Positions 1 to 7,050 of a stretch of DNA of 29,807 nt are shown in pieces; the first letter of the stretch is position 1; the number at the start of each line of letters is the position of its first letter. The stretch comes from Chloroflexota bacterium (lineage in GTDB: Bacteria; Chloroflexota; Chloroflexia; Thermomicrobiales; JADLAZ01). Where the stretch lies: positions 1-29,807 of the forward strand of contig JADLAZ010000132.1 of NCBI GenBank assembly GCA_020849725.1, in the 5' to 3' direction. Below the pieces are notes generated by a model. It saw only the letters and a list, made by a program, of their open reading frames with translations. It did no database searches and had not been told where the DNA came from. Both the position numbers and the translations under genes were made by a program.

Positions 1-1
1 C

Positions 2-970
2 GTGATGGGCCTGGTCGGCATGAGCGGGCCGGGGACGATCGTCACCAGCGTGCCAGTGACGAAGTGGTTCGTGCGCCAGCGCGGCAAGGCGCTCGCCTTC
101 ACCTCGCTCGGCGTGCCGATCGGCGGGTTGGTGTTCGTGCCGCTGACGCAGATCCTGATCGACGCCGTCGGCTGGCGGTTGGCCTGGGTCGTCCTGGGCC
201 TCGTCGGCGCCGGCTGCATCGTGCCGCTGGCGCTGCTGTTCGTGCGCCGCCAGCCGGAGGACCTGGGCCTGCTGCCGGACGGCGCCACCGCGATCGACCC
301 TACCGCACCCAAGGCCGCGCCAGCCACGCCCGATGAGCGCTCCTGGACGCGGGCCGAGGCGTTGCGCACGGCGACCTTCTGGCGACTGGTGGCTGTCTTC
401 AGCCTGGTGATGCTGGCCACCAGCAGCGTTGGTGTGCATCGCATCCCCAGCTTTATGGACCGCGGCTTCGACCCGTGGGTCGTGTCATTGGCGACAGCCG
501 TGGATGGGGCCGCCGCCGGCCTGAGCACCTTCGTCATGGGCCTGTTGGCGCGGCGCGTGCCGCCGCGCTTCATCGGCGCGGGTGGCTTCCTGCTGCTGGC
601 GGTGGCGTCGCTGATGACGATCGTTGCCGCTGACTACCCGGCCATGATCGCCGCGATGGTCGCCTTCGGGCTGGGCATCGGCGTGCTGGTGCTGATGCAG
701 ACGCTGCTGTGGGCCGACTACTTCGGCCGCGAGCATCAGGGCAGCATCCGCGGCATCGTCATGCCGATCACACTGTTGTTCGGCGCGGCCGGTGCGCCGG
801 TTGCTGGCGCTGTGCGCGACGCCACCGGCAGCTACGACTCGATCTGGCTGATAGCGACCGGCCTGATGGTGCTGGGTGCGCTGCTGCTGGCGCTGACGCC
901 GTCGCCTCCGGCGCCGCCGCACGCGCTGCCGGCCGTCGCCCGGCCCGCCGCGGCCGACGACGCGGTCTGA
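2..970 (+). CDS. MFS transporter, C-terminal part (5' end outside window)
   Basis: This is the last ~322 residues of a major facilitator superfamily permease of the inner membrane. The visible protein begins in the middle of the N-terminal half. A segment with a glycine/proline-rich helix and the basic loop FVRQRGKALA (near residue 25) matches the region after TM4 of MFS proteins. It is followed by about eight hydrophobic helices and a proline/alanine-rich cytoplasmic tail. Full-length relatives are usually ~400-430 residues, so about 100 residues (TM1-3) lie upstream of the window, and the GTG at position 2 is probably not the true start. The substrate cannot be read from sequence. The layout resembles monocarboxylate/oxalate-type MFS carriers, but this is a weak guess. 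The nearest downstream gene is 490 bases away. Confidence 0.85.
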   Translation: MMGLVGMSGPGTIVTSVPVTKWFVRQRGKALAFTSLGVPIGGLVFVPLTQILIDAVGWRLAWVVLGLVGAGCIVPLALLFVRRQPEDLGLLPDGATAIDPTAPKAAPATPDERSWTRAEALRTATFWRLVAVFSLVMLATSSVGVHRIPSFMDRGFDPWVVSLATAVDGAAAGLSTFVMGLLARRVPPRFIGAGGFLLLAVASLMTIVAADYPAMIAAMVAFGLGIGVLVLMQTLLWADYFGREHQGSIRGIVMPITLLFGAAGAPVAGAVRDATGSYDSIWLIATGLMVLGALLLALTPSPPAPPHALPAVARPAAADDAV

Positions 971-1458
971 GTGCCTTGCCACTGCCGACATACGCCGGCG
1001 GCCCTGCCGCTGGATTCGGTCCTGGTGGATGGCCCGTGCCACCCGCGCTCCGGCTCACGGCCGCGAACGCTATCCTGACGATAGACCCGCACCGATGCCG
1101 CCGGTACCGGTGATCGGGCCGGCGTTCGCCACGACCCACTGGCGCAGTTCAGCACCAGCCTGGTCAGGACCCGCTCCGCCACCGACTGGCTCCCGTCGCC
1201 CATCGTCGCCCAGGGGCGCGGCACACCGACCCGGCTGCTGACGCGCCGCCGGCGGTATGCTACAACAAGACCTCGGCCGCTGGCGCGGGCCTGGCCCGGT
1301 GACCGGGCAGCGACGAGGCTGCCGGCGCAATTGGTAACTGGCCCGGCGATGATGGGACCGAGCGCAATGAATTGCGCCTCTACGAGATGAACCCACGCCT
1401 GGCGCCTGCCCACTGACCCACTGGCGACTGACGACTGGCGACTGGAGACTCCGTTCCC
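971..1458. other. 488-base intergenic stretch, no convincing gene
   Basis: I see no reading frame here with a plausible start, ribosome site and protein-like composition. Two things stand out. A short inverted repeat CTATC-ctgac-GATAG lies at 1070-1084. A tandem heptad array at 1420-1452 is described separately. The open frames in both directions look like by-products of high GC. Confidence 0.5.
1420..1454 (+). repeat. Tandem heptad repeat (ACTGGCG)n
   Basis: Four and a half copies of a 7-base unit run in phase: ACTGGCG, ACTGACG, ACTGGCG, ACTGGAG, then ACTCCGT. The fourth copy carries GGAG 11 bases before the ATG at 1459, so the array may supply the weak ribosome site of that gene. The 19 bases from 1434 recur with two mismatches at 11098-11116, so this is a dispersed as well as a tandem repeat. 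Confidence 0.75.
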
Positions 1459-1683
1459 ATGCCGATGATCGAGAACCGTGGCACGGTCAAGTTGGATGCG
1501 GCCACGATGTTGGCCCCCGACGATCAGGTGGTCGTCATCGAAGCCTACGAGGCGTCCGAGCGCCAGCGCGTCCACGAGCTGATGACTGAGGACTGGCAAC
1601 TGATCGCGCTGGTGCGCCGGCGCGACGCCGACGGTCAGGCCTACACTGAGTATCAGTTGCGCGCGCCGCGCCCGCTGGCCTGA
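1459..1683 (+). CDS. Small hypothetical protein (74 aa)
   Basis: This is a soluble 74-residue protein with no signal peptide or membrane segment. I do not recognise its family. It is acidic and mixed alpha/beta in character: a short N-terminal strand region (VVVIEAYEA near residues 24-32), a helix around ERQRVHELMTEDW, then a strand-like IALVRRR and a C-terminal YQLRAP. The start is an ATG with only a weak GGAG 11 bases upstream, supplied by the last copies of a heptad repeat array. The stop is 10 bases before the nagA start, so the two are probably co-transcribed, and it may be a small regulatory or accessory protein of that unit. G/C-ending codons support real coding. Confidence 0.55.
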   Translation: MPMIENRGTVKLDAATMLAPDDQVVVIEAYEASERQRVHELMTEDWQLIALVRRRDADGQAYTEYQLRAPRPLA

Positions 1684-1693
1684 GCCACCATCA

Positions 1694-2905
1694 GTGACCG
1701 CCGCGCCCGCCCGCGGCGATCTGCTGCTGCGTGGCCAGCTGCTGACGCCGCTGGTCGAGCGGCCGGGCGCGCTGCTGGTGCGCACCGGCCGCATCGCCGC
1801 CGTGCTGCCAGTGGACGCACCGGCGGCCGCAGCGCGGACGATCGCGATCGACGACGGCTGGATTGCGCCTGGCTTCATCGACCTGCAGGTGAACGGTGCG
1901 TTGGGCTATGATCTGGGTGAGGAGCCGGCGGCGCTGGCGGCAGTGGCGGGCTGGCTGCCGCGCACTGGCGTCACCGCCTTCCTGCCGACAGTGATCACCG
2001 CGCCGCTCGACCAGTTGCGGATGGCGCTGGCGGGGCTGGGCGCACAGATGGCCGCGCCGGTGCCAGGCGCGCAGCCGCTCGGCATCCACCTGGAGGGGCC
2101 GTACCTGAACCCCGACTACTGCGGCGCGCACGCCGCCGACTGCCTCCGCCCGATCGATCTCGCCGAGTTGGCCGGATTGTGTGCCGCCGGGCCGGTACGG
2201 CTGGTGACGCTGGCGCCAGAGCTATCGGGCGGACTGGCGGCGGTCGCCTGGCTGCGTCAGCAGGGGATCGTCGTCGCCGCCGGCCACAGCGGCGCATCGC
2301 TGGACGAGGCCCGGGCGGCCATCGCCGCCGGCGTCACCGTCGGCACGCACCTGTTCAACGCGATGGCCCCGCTGCACCACCGCGCGCCGGGGCTGGTCGG
2401 CGCGCTGCTGACCGCCGCCGCGCCGGCGCGCGGCCGGCCGGGGGCGCGCGCCAGCCTGCTCGCCGATGGCGTGCATGTCGACCCGACGCTGCTGGCGCTG
2501 GCTTACCGGGCGCGCGGCGCCGCCGGGCTGGCGCTGGTCACCGACGCGATGGCCGGCCTCGGCCTGGGCGATGGCGACGAGCGGCTGGCCGGTCGCGCCG
2601 TCCAGGTGCGTGGCGGTGTGGCGCGGCTGGCCGATGGCACGCTGGCCGGCGGCGTCGTGCCGATGGATGGCATCATCCGCACGATGCGCGCCGCCTGCGG
2701 CTGCTCGATCGCGGCGGCGGTGCGCATGGCCACGCTGACCCCGGCGGCGGTGCTGGGACTGCCCGACCGGGGACGGCTGGTAGCCGGAGCGCGCGCCGAC
2801 CTCGTCGTCCTCGACAGCGAGCTGCGCGTGCAACGGACGATCATCGGCGGTGAGGTCGTCTGGGACGCGGCCGATGCAGGACCGGCGGGAACCATTCGGG
2901 CATGA
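1694..2905 (+). CDS. nagA: N-acetylglucosamine-6-phosphate deacetylase
   Basis: This cytoplasmic enzyme removes acetate from GlcNAc-6-phosphate to give glucosamine-6-phosphate, a central step of amino-sugar and cell-wall recycling. The 403-residue protein has the amidohydrolase fold. The family-specific strand PGFIDLQVNG lies near residues 59-68, the metal ligand is in HLEGPYLNP (Glu134), and metal histidines are in GHSGA (His198) and HLFNAM (His219). The catalytic aspartate is in LVTDAMAG (Asp284). Length is normal for NagA (~380-400). The start is a GTG without a good ribosome site, 10 bases after the preceding small gene, so coupling to that gene is likely. The next gene is another sugar deacetylase (ChbG/YdjC type), which supports a chitin/GlcNAc salvage role. 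A separate NagB is not present in the window. Confidence 0.92.
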   Translation: MTAAPARGDLLLRGQLLTPLVERPGALLVRTGRIAAVLPVDAPAAAARTIAIDDGWIAPGFIDLQVNGALGYDLGEEPAALAAVAGWLPRTGVTAFLPTVITAPLDQLRMALAGLGAQMAAPVPGAQPLGIHLEGPYLNPDYCGAHAADCLRPIDLAELAGLCAAGPVRLVTLAPELSGGLAAVAWLRQQGIVVAAGHSGASLDEARAAIAAGVTVGTHLFNAMAPLHHRAPGLVGALLTAAAPARGRPGARASLLADGVHVDPTLLALAYRARGAAGLALVTDAMAGLGLGDGDERLAGRAVQVRGGVARLADGTLAGGVVPMDGIIRTMRAACGCSIAAAVRMATLTPAAVLGLPDRGRLVAGARADLVVLDSELRVQRTIIGGEVVWDAADAGPAGTIRA

Positions 2906-2975
2906 TAGACTCGCGCGGGCAGCGTCGGAACCTCAGCCGGGCCGCCACATCGCGGCGAGGAGCCTACTAGACACG

Positions 2976-3881
2976 ATGACTAGGAGTGGGCCGAGCACCA
3001 CGCTGCCGGTCGGGAGCCGACGGCTGATCGTCAATGCGGACGATTTCGGTCTGTCGCCGGGCCTGAACCGAGGGATCGTCGATCTGCACGCGGCCGGGAT
3101 CGTCACCAGCGCCAGCCTGCTCATGAACTTGTCCGCCACGGCCGAGGCGCTGGCGCTGACGACCGGCAGCGATCTTGACATTGCTGTCCATCTCAATCTG
3201 ACTGTCGGCCGGCCGCTGCGGAGTGATGTGCCCAGTCTGATCGGCGCCGACGGCCGCTTCCGCGACCCGATCAGCCAGACGCGCCGCCTGCTGGCCGGTC
3301 AGTTGCGCCTCGACGAAGTCGAGCGCGAGTGGGCGGCGCAGATCGAGGCGTTCCTGGCCACCGGCCGGCCGCTGGCGCACCTGGACAGCCACACGCATGT
3401 GCACGCGCTGCCTGGCCTGCTCGGTGTGCTGCTGCGCCTGGCCCATCGCTACGGCATCGGCGCGGTGCGCTCGCGCGGTCATGGGCTGGTCCTGCATCAG
3501 GCGGTGCCGCTGGTGCCGCAGCGCCTGGTCGGACGTTGGCGCCTGTCGTTCCGCGATCATTCGGCGATTCCGCTGATGACCAGCGACCATTTGCTGGTGC
3601 TGACGGCGATGGGCAAGCGCGTCGGCCCCGACGACGTAGCCCGGGTGCTGCGAGGGCTGGAGCCGGGCGTCACCGAGTTGGTGACGCACGCCGGCTACGT
3701 CGACGATGAGCTGCGCCGGCTGGACCCGCTGCTGTGGGAGCGCGAGGCCGAGTTGCGATTGCTGCAGCCGCGCTGGTGGCGGCCGCTGCTGGACGAGCTG
3801 GGCATCCAGCCGACGACCTTCCGGGCGGAGTTGGAGCGCATGGCGGTGCCGGTCGTAGCCGATGCCGACCCAGACGCTTGA
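2976..3881 (+). CDS. ChbG/YdjC-family carbohydrate deacetylase
   Basis: This predicted metal-dependent deacetylase has 301 residues and belongs to the YdjC/ChbG family. In enterobacteria ChbG deacetylates chitobiose-6-phosphate. Related HpnK proteins sit in hopanoid clusters. Diagnostic motifs are NADDFG (residues 20-25), a histidine in VHLNLT (about 71-76) and DSHTHVH (137-143), which carry the metal ligands. I chose the ATG at 2976 because GCGAGGAG lies 13 bases upstream and the conserved beta-strand RRLIVNADDFG begins 15 residues later. An upstream in-frame start would overlap nagA. The neighbour nagA argues for amino-sugar catabolism rather than hopanoid synthesis. A strong hairpin directly follows the stop codon. 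Confidence 0.85.
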   Translation: MTRSGPSTTLPVGSRRLIVNADDFGLSPGLNRGIVDLHAAGIVTSASLLMNLSATAEALALTTGSDLDIAVHLNLTVGRPLRSDVPSLIGADGRFRDPISQTRRLLAGQLRLDEVEREWAAQIEAFLATGRPLAHLDSHTHVHALPGLLGVLLRLAHRYGIGAVRSRGHGLVLHQAVPLVPQRLVGRWRLSFRDHSAIPLMTSDHLLVLTAMGKRVGPDDVARVLRGLEPGVTELVTHAGYVDDELRRLDPLLWEREAELRLLQPRWWRPLLDELGIQPTTFRAELERMAVPVVADADPDA

Positions 3882-3887
3882 ATCAAG

Positions 3888-3919
3888 CGCGCCCCGATGA
3901 GGACAGCCCTCGGGGCGCG
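3888..3919 (+). terminator. GC-rich hairpin after the ChbG-like gene
   Basis: A perfect 10-base-pair stem pairs CGCGCCCCGA (3888-3897) with TCGGGGCGCG (3910-3919) across a 12-base loop. It begins six bases after the stop codon. There is no T tract, so it would be a strong hairpin-only terminator or an mRNA 3'-end protector. Confidence 0.6.
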
Positions 3920-3935
3920 TGGCTCAGCGGATATA

Positions 3936-4042
3936 GACGGGACGCGGCCTATACCGAAGTGCGCATGGGAATAGCATACTTCGTATTGCGTAGCGCAGGG
4001 GCGGTTCGCGAACCGCCCCTGCGGTGGCCTGGGCATCCCGTC
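3936..4042. repeat. 107-base palindromic element with inverted ends (MITE/REP-like)
   Basis: The ends are inverted copies of GACGGGAYGC (3936-3945 and the complement at 4033-4042, 9 of 10 identical). Inside are two nested inverted repeats. One pairs ATACCGAAGT (3951-3960) with ACTTCGTAT (3978-3986), with one bulged C. The other is a perfect 30-base palindrome at 3994-4023 centred on TTCGCGAA with arms rich in GGGGCGG. No coding sequence and no clear target-site duplication are visible. It lies between two convergent genes and may also end transcription from both sides. Confidence 0.55.
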
Positions 4043-4053
4043 TGGGCTTCGGT

Positions 4054-4437
4054 TTAGTAGCGGCTGCCGTAGCTGCTGCCACCACCGCCGGAGTTGCCCA
4101 GGCTGGCGCGGCGCTCGCGGAAGCAGTCCGAGCAGTAGACCGGCTTGCCGCTGGTCGGCTGGAACGGCACTTCCGTCTGCTTGCCGCAGTTGTCGCAGGT
4201 GGCCGGGTACATCTGCCGCGGCGCACGCTCGTAGCCGCCTCCGCTGGAGAAGCCCCCCAGGCTGCTGCCGCCGTAGCTGCCACCCCCAGTCGTGCCCTTG
4301 CGGGCCTGGCGGCACGAGGGACAGCGCCGTGGCTGGTTGGTCAGCCCGCGCGTCTGGTAGAAGGCCTGCTCGCCAGCAGTCCACACGAACTCCTGGCCGC
4401 AGTCACGGCAGGTCAAGGTCTGGTCGGTGAAACTCAT
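4054..4437 (-). CDS. Two-zinc-ribbon protein with Gly/Ser-rich linker
   Basis: This 127-residue protein has two metal-binding halves. The first has CxxC pairs at Cys10/Cys13 and Cys39/Cys42, resembling the 'probable zinc-ribbon' domain. The second has Cys81/Cys84 and Cys102/Cys105 with exactly 17 residues between the pairs, the CxxC-x17-CxxC domain common in Chloroflexota and some Gram-positives. A glycine/serine/tyrosine-rich linker (about residues 50-70) joins them, and a GGGGSSYGSRY tail follows. Function is unknown; nucleic-acid or metal binding is likely. I chose the ATG at 4437 because AGGAGA lies 11 bases upstream and the first zinc ribbon starts immediately. A sigma-70-like promoter lies ~150 bases upstream. 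It is a lone gene, convergent with the ChbG-like gene. Confidence 0.85.
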   Translation of the reverse strand: MSFTDQTLTCRDCGQEFVWTAGEQAFYQTRGLTNQPRRCPSCRQARKGTTGGGSYGGSSLGGFSSGGGYERAPRQMYPATCDNCGKQTEVPFQPTSGKPVYCSDCFRERRASLGNSGGGGSSYGSRY

Positions 4438-4583
4438 CTCGGTTTGGGTCTCCTCTTCCGCGCGCACGCGAAGCATGAGGCGATCGATCGTCTGGCCGGG
4501 CCACCACGGACGCCACGCGATTCAGCGCACCTGCCCTCGCACGCGGAAAGGAAACGTCGCGCTTGGTATCCCTGCACGCGCCC

Positions 4584-4611
4584 ACTATACCATAGCGAGC
4601 GACGATCGCAA
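4584..4611 (-). promoter_or_regulatory. Sigma-70-like promoter for zinc-ribbon gene
   Basis: On the minus strand, TTGCGA (4606-4611) and TATAGT (4584-4589) are 16 bases apart. They match the -35 and -10 consensus at 4 of 6 and 5 of 6 positions. The site lies in an AT-richer pocket of an otherwise GC-rich region and points at the zinc-ribbon gene, leaving a leader of about 140 bases. Confidence 0.5.
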
Positions 4612-4661
4612 GAGGGATGATGGCCGAGCTTCGCGAATCAATCATCCAGGGTGAGGTCCGA

Positions 4662-5429
4662 TCAGCGCGCGGTCAGGCCGCCATCGACGACGAAGACGCC
4701 GCCGGTGGCGTAGCGGGCGTCGTCGGAGGCCAGAAAGACCAGCATCGGCGCGATCTCGTCGAACTCACCCAGCCGGCCGAGCGGGATCTGGTTGGCCAGC
4801 CGGTGCTCGCGCGCCACTGGGTCGGCCAGCCGCTCGACATCGGGCGGCGCCGCCAGCGCGCCGGGACAGACGACGTTGACGCGGATCCGCTGGGGCCCAT
4901 ACTGCACCGCCAGTGCCCGCCCCAGCGCCAGCAGTCCGCCCTTGCTGGCGGTGTAGGCCGGGTTCTGCGGCGCCAGCCCCGCCAGCGCCGTCACCGAGCT
5001 GACGATGATGACCGAGCCACCCTCGTCGCGCGCCAGCAGCACCCGCAGTCCGGCCCGGCAGGTGAGGTAGGCGCCGCGCAGATTGACGTCCTGGGTGGCA
5101 TCCCAGGCTTCCTCCGGCAGATCGTGCAGCGGCTGGTCGAAGCCATGCAACTGGATGGCGGCGTTGACGACGACGATGTCGAGCCGACCGAACGTCGCGA
5201 CCGTCCGCGCCGTCGCTGCCTCGATCTGTGCCGGCACCGACACATCGGCCGGCACCGCCAGTGCCTGCCCGCCGGCGGCGGTGATCTCGGCGGCGACAGC
5301 CTCGACCGTCGCTGCCGTCCGGCCGACCAGGCCCACCGCCGCACCGGCCGCGGCCATCCGTCGCGCCGTCGCCGCGCCGATGCCGCTGCCCGCGCCGGTA
5401 ATCAGCGCCACCTTGTGGTCGAGTCGCAT
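4662..5429 (-). CDS. SDR-family NAD(P)-dependent oxidoreductase
   Basis: This is a classical short-chain dehydrogenase/reductase of 255 residues. The Rossmann motif TGAGSGIG is at residues 11-18, NAA is near 89-91, and the catalytic Ser145, Tyr159 and Lys163 (motif YTASK) are present. The C-terminal end GGVFVVDGGLTAR is typical. It probably oxidises or reduces an alcohol/ketone; the substrate is not evident. The start at 5429 is fixed by a strong GGTGGAGG directly upstream; the longer frame starting at 5459 would run into the cupin gene. The cupin gene ends 11 bases upstream, so the two form an operon (cupin first). Confidence 0.92.
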   Translation of the reverse strand: MRLDHKVALITGAGSGIGAATARRMAAAGAAVGLVGRTAATVEAVAAEITAAGGQALAVPADVSVPAQIEAATARTVATFGRLDIVVVNAAIQLHGFDQPLHDLPEEAWDATQDVNLRGAYLTCRAGLRVLLARDEGGSVIIVSSVTALAGLAPQNPAYTASKGGLLALGRALAVQYGPQRIRVNVVCPGALAAPPDVERLADPVAREHRLANQIPLGRLGEFDEIAPMLVFLASDDARYATGGVFVVDGGLTAR

Positions 5430-5440
5430 GCTGCCTCCAC

Positions 5441-5827
5441 CTACTTCCGTGGTGTCCAACGTCGCGGTGTCTCGCGGGCATCCTCGTAGGCGGCCTCGAA
5501 GACAGGCGCGGCCAGCGTTGCCAGCGTGTGCAGCGTGCTCGTGCCGCTGTTGCGGAAGCCGTGTGGATGCCCGGCCGGCACGATCAGCGACTGGCCGGCC
5601 GCCAGCGCGATTGTCTCACCGTCGACCCAGAAGTCGGCCTGCCCCTCCAGAATAGTCACGACCTCCTCGACGGCGTGGTGGTGCGTCGGCGCACCCGCGC
5701 CCGGCGCCGACCACTGCTCGAACTGGCACATCTGGTGCGCACCCATCTCGGCCGAGACGAGCATGCGCGTCAGGACGTCGGGCCGCCAGGGCTCGGTCGG
5801 TTGGTCGGCATGGATGATGGGGTGCAT
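5441..5827 (-). CDS. Cupin-domain protein
   Basis: This is a single-domain cupin of 128 residues. The first cupin motif is seen as GAGAPTHHHAVEEVV, with the metal-binding His-x-His and Glu. The second is seen as GQSLIVPAGHPHGF, with Pro-x-Gly and the fourth ligand His. Small cupins of this kind are dioxygenases, isomerases or sensors; this one cannot be assigned further. The ATG at 5827 follows GGGAG at normal spacing and gives a compact cupin. Upstream extension has no support. An isolated TATACT hexamer lies upstream near 5870 and could be its -10 box. It is followed after 11 bases by the SDR gene, so the pair may act on one small metabolite. Confidence 0.85.
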   Translation of the reverse strand: MHPIIHADQPTEPWRPDVLTRMLVSAEMGAHQMCQFEQWSAPGAGAPTHHHAVEEVVTILEGQADFWVDGETIALAAGQSLIVPAGHPHGFRNSGTSTLHTLATLAAPVFEAAYEDARETPRRWTPRK

Positions 5828-5899
5828 CGATCGGCTCCCTTTGCTGGAACAAACCCCCGCCATGGCGTCAGTATAGCGGTCCGGAGCCACGGCGTTGGT

Positions 5900-5913
5900 A
5901 TGCCACGTGGCAT
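5900..5913. promoter_or_regulatory. Perfect 14-bp palindrome ATGCCACGTGGCAT (candidate parS or operator)
   Basis: This is a perfect inverted repeat centred on CACGTG. It lies 181 bases past the parB stop codon and 73 bases upstream of the cupin start. The same 14 bases occur at 11039-11052 inside an 18-bp palindrome. The CACGTG core is shared with the classical parS consensus (TGTTTCACGTGAAACA), but the arms differ. ParB binding is the favoured guess; a cupin operator is the alternative. Confidence 0.5.
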
Positions 5914-5916
5914 GGG

Positions 5917-6051
5917 TCAGGGCCCCCGGCGCAGCAAGAGCGACTGGAAGTGGAGGTCACCGCCACGCTCGACGAGCTTCCAGGCGTCCAACGGAGCGCG
6001 CTCGCGCGCGTCGGCCTGGCAGTCGTAGGCAGCGCGCAGGCTGGTCAGCAC
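5917..6051 (-). CDS. Possible 44-aa small protein downstream of parB
   Basis: This short frame runs from a GTG at 6051 to a TGA at 5917-5919. It encodes a 44-residue peptide containing RAAYDCQADARERAPLDAW and a C-terminal HFQSLLLRRG. More than 90% of third codon positions are G or C, which looks like real coding. It has no good ribosome site. It is in the same frame as parB and is separated from it by the parB stop TAG, one codon and a second stop TGA plus a short stretch. It is therefore either a tiny gene of the par operon or a remnant of another gene. I do not recognise the family. Confidence 0.35.
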   Translation of the reverse strand: MLTSLRAAYDCQADARERAPLDAWKLVERGGDLHFQSLLLRRGP

Positions 6052-6093
6052 TGCTCTGCATACATCGCGCTGCCCGGCGCGGCGCGCTCAGGG

Positions 6094-7050
6094 CTAGTCA
6101 CCGTCGTCCCCGATAGCGCCGCGCTCCGGCGGCGACGTCCATGGCGCCAGCGCCGCTGCCACCAGCGTCAACGGCTCGCGCAGTGTCATCTGGCTGGTAG
6201 CGTCCAGGCCAACCGGCAGCGCCGCGAGCGCTTCCTGAAGGGCGCGCGCGGCGGCCAGTACCGGAGTCAGGTCGACCGACTGCCCGTAACCGGCGAGTGG
6301 AGGATTATCAGCGGCAGACGGCTCCTGGGCTAACTGAACAGCGCGTACAGTGCGCTCGATCTGGCGCGCGTTGAGCCGGCCGGCGGCGATGGCGTGGGCC
6401 GTCTCGCGCTGCAGCGCCTGGTCCTTCAGCCGGGCCAGCTCGCGCGCGGCGCTGGCGGTCAGCTCGCCCGACTCGATCATCGTCACGACGGTCGGGTCGA
6501 GCGCCAGCAGCGACAGTCGCTTGGAGATGTAGGTCTGCGAGCGGCCGAGCGTCGCGCCGAGTTGCTGCTGCGAGTACTGGTGCTCGTTGAGCAGCCGGCG
6601 GTAGGCGAGCGACTCCTCGATCGGCGAGAGGTCCTGGCGGTGCAGGTTCTCGATCAGCGCCAGCTCCAGCGCCTGGGCGGCATTGACGGACCGCACCAGC
6701 GCCGGGATCGTCAGGCAGCCGGCCATCTGTGCCGCTCGCCAGCGCCGCTCACCGGCCACGAGTTGGTAGCGCGGGCCGTCGGCGGCTGGCGCCAGCGGGC
6801 TGATCAACACTGGCGTAATCAGCCCGTGGGCACGGATGCTCTCGGCCAACTCGGCTAGCCGCACCGGGCCGAACTCGCGCCGTGGCTGCTGCGGGTTGGG
6901 TGTGATCGCCGCCAGCGGCACTTCCTGCACGCCAGCGATGGCCGGCGTCGGCCCGGCGTTGATATCGGGCAGCGCCAGCAGGCGCAACTCGTCGCGCCGG
7001 GCGGCGATCTGGTCAGCGAGCCGGGGACGCGACGACGCTTTCGGCGACAC
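6094..7050 (-). CDS. parB: ParB/Spo0J chromosome or plasmid partition protein
   Basis: This DNA-binding CTPase loads on parS and spreads to build the partition complex moved by ParA. The 318-residue protein has the whole ParB layout. The N-terminal domain includes PNPQQPRREF (51-60) and the CTP-binding GERRWRAA (100-107). The ENLHRQDLSPIEE box is at 134-146, and a helix-turn-helix near 159-182 contains LGRSQTYISKRLSLL. A C-terminal dimerisation region of ordinary length follows. The start is a GTG preceded by AGGAGG (7060-7065), an ideal ribosome site that lies inside the end of parA. The two genes thus overlap by 38 bases and are probably translationally coupled. Locus order parA-parB is standard. 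No rsmG/gidA neighbours are seen, so this may be a secondary-replicon system. Confidence 0.93.
   Translation of the reverse strand: MSPKASSRPRLADQIAARRDELRLLALPDINAGPTPAIAGVQEVPLAAITPNPQQPRREFGPVRLAELAESIRAHGLITPVLISPLAPAADGPRYQLVAGERRWRAAQMAGCLTIPALVRSVNAAQALELALIENLHRQDLSPIEESLAYRRLLNEHQYSQQQLGATLGRSQTYISKRLSLLALDPTVVTMIESGELTASAARELARLKDQALQRETAHAIAAGRLNARQIERTVRAVQLAQEPSAADNPPLAGYGQSVDLTPVLAAARALQEALAALPVGLDATSQMTLREPLTLVAAALAPWTSPPERGAIGDDGD

Noticed and set aside
832..1878. A 348-codon minus-strand frame across the MFS end and nagA start
   Set aside because: The protein is low-complexity Arg/Ser/Ala text, covers conserved nagA residues on the other strand and has no ribosome site.
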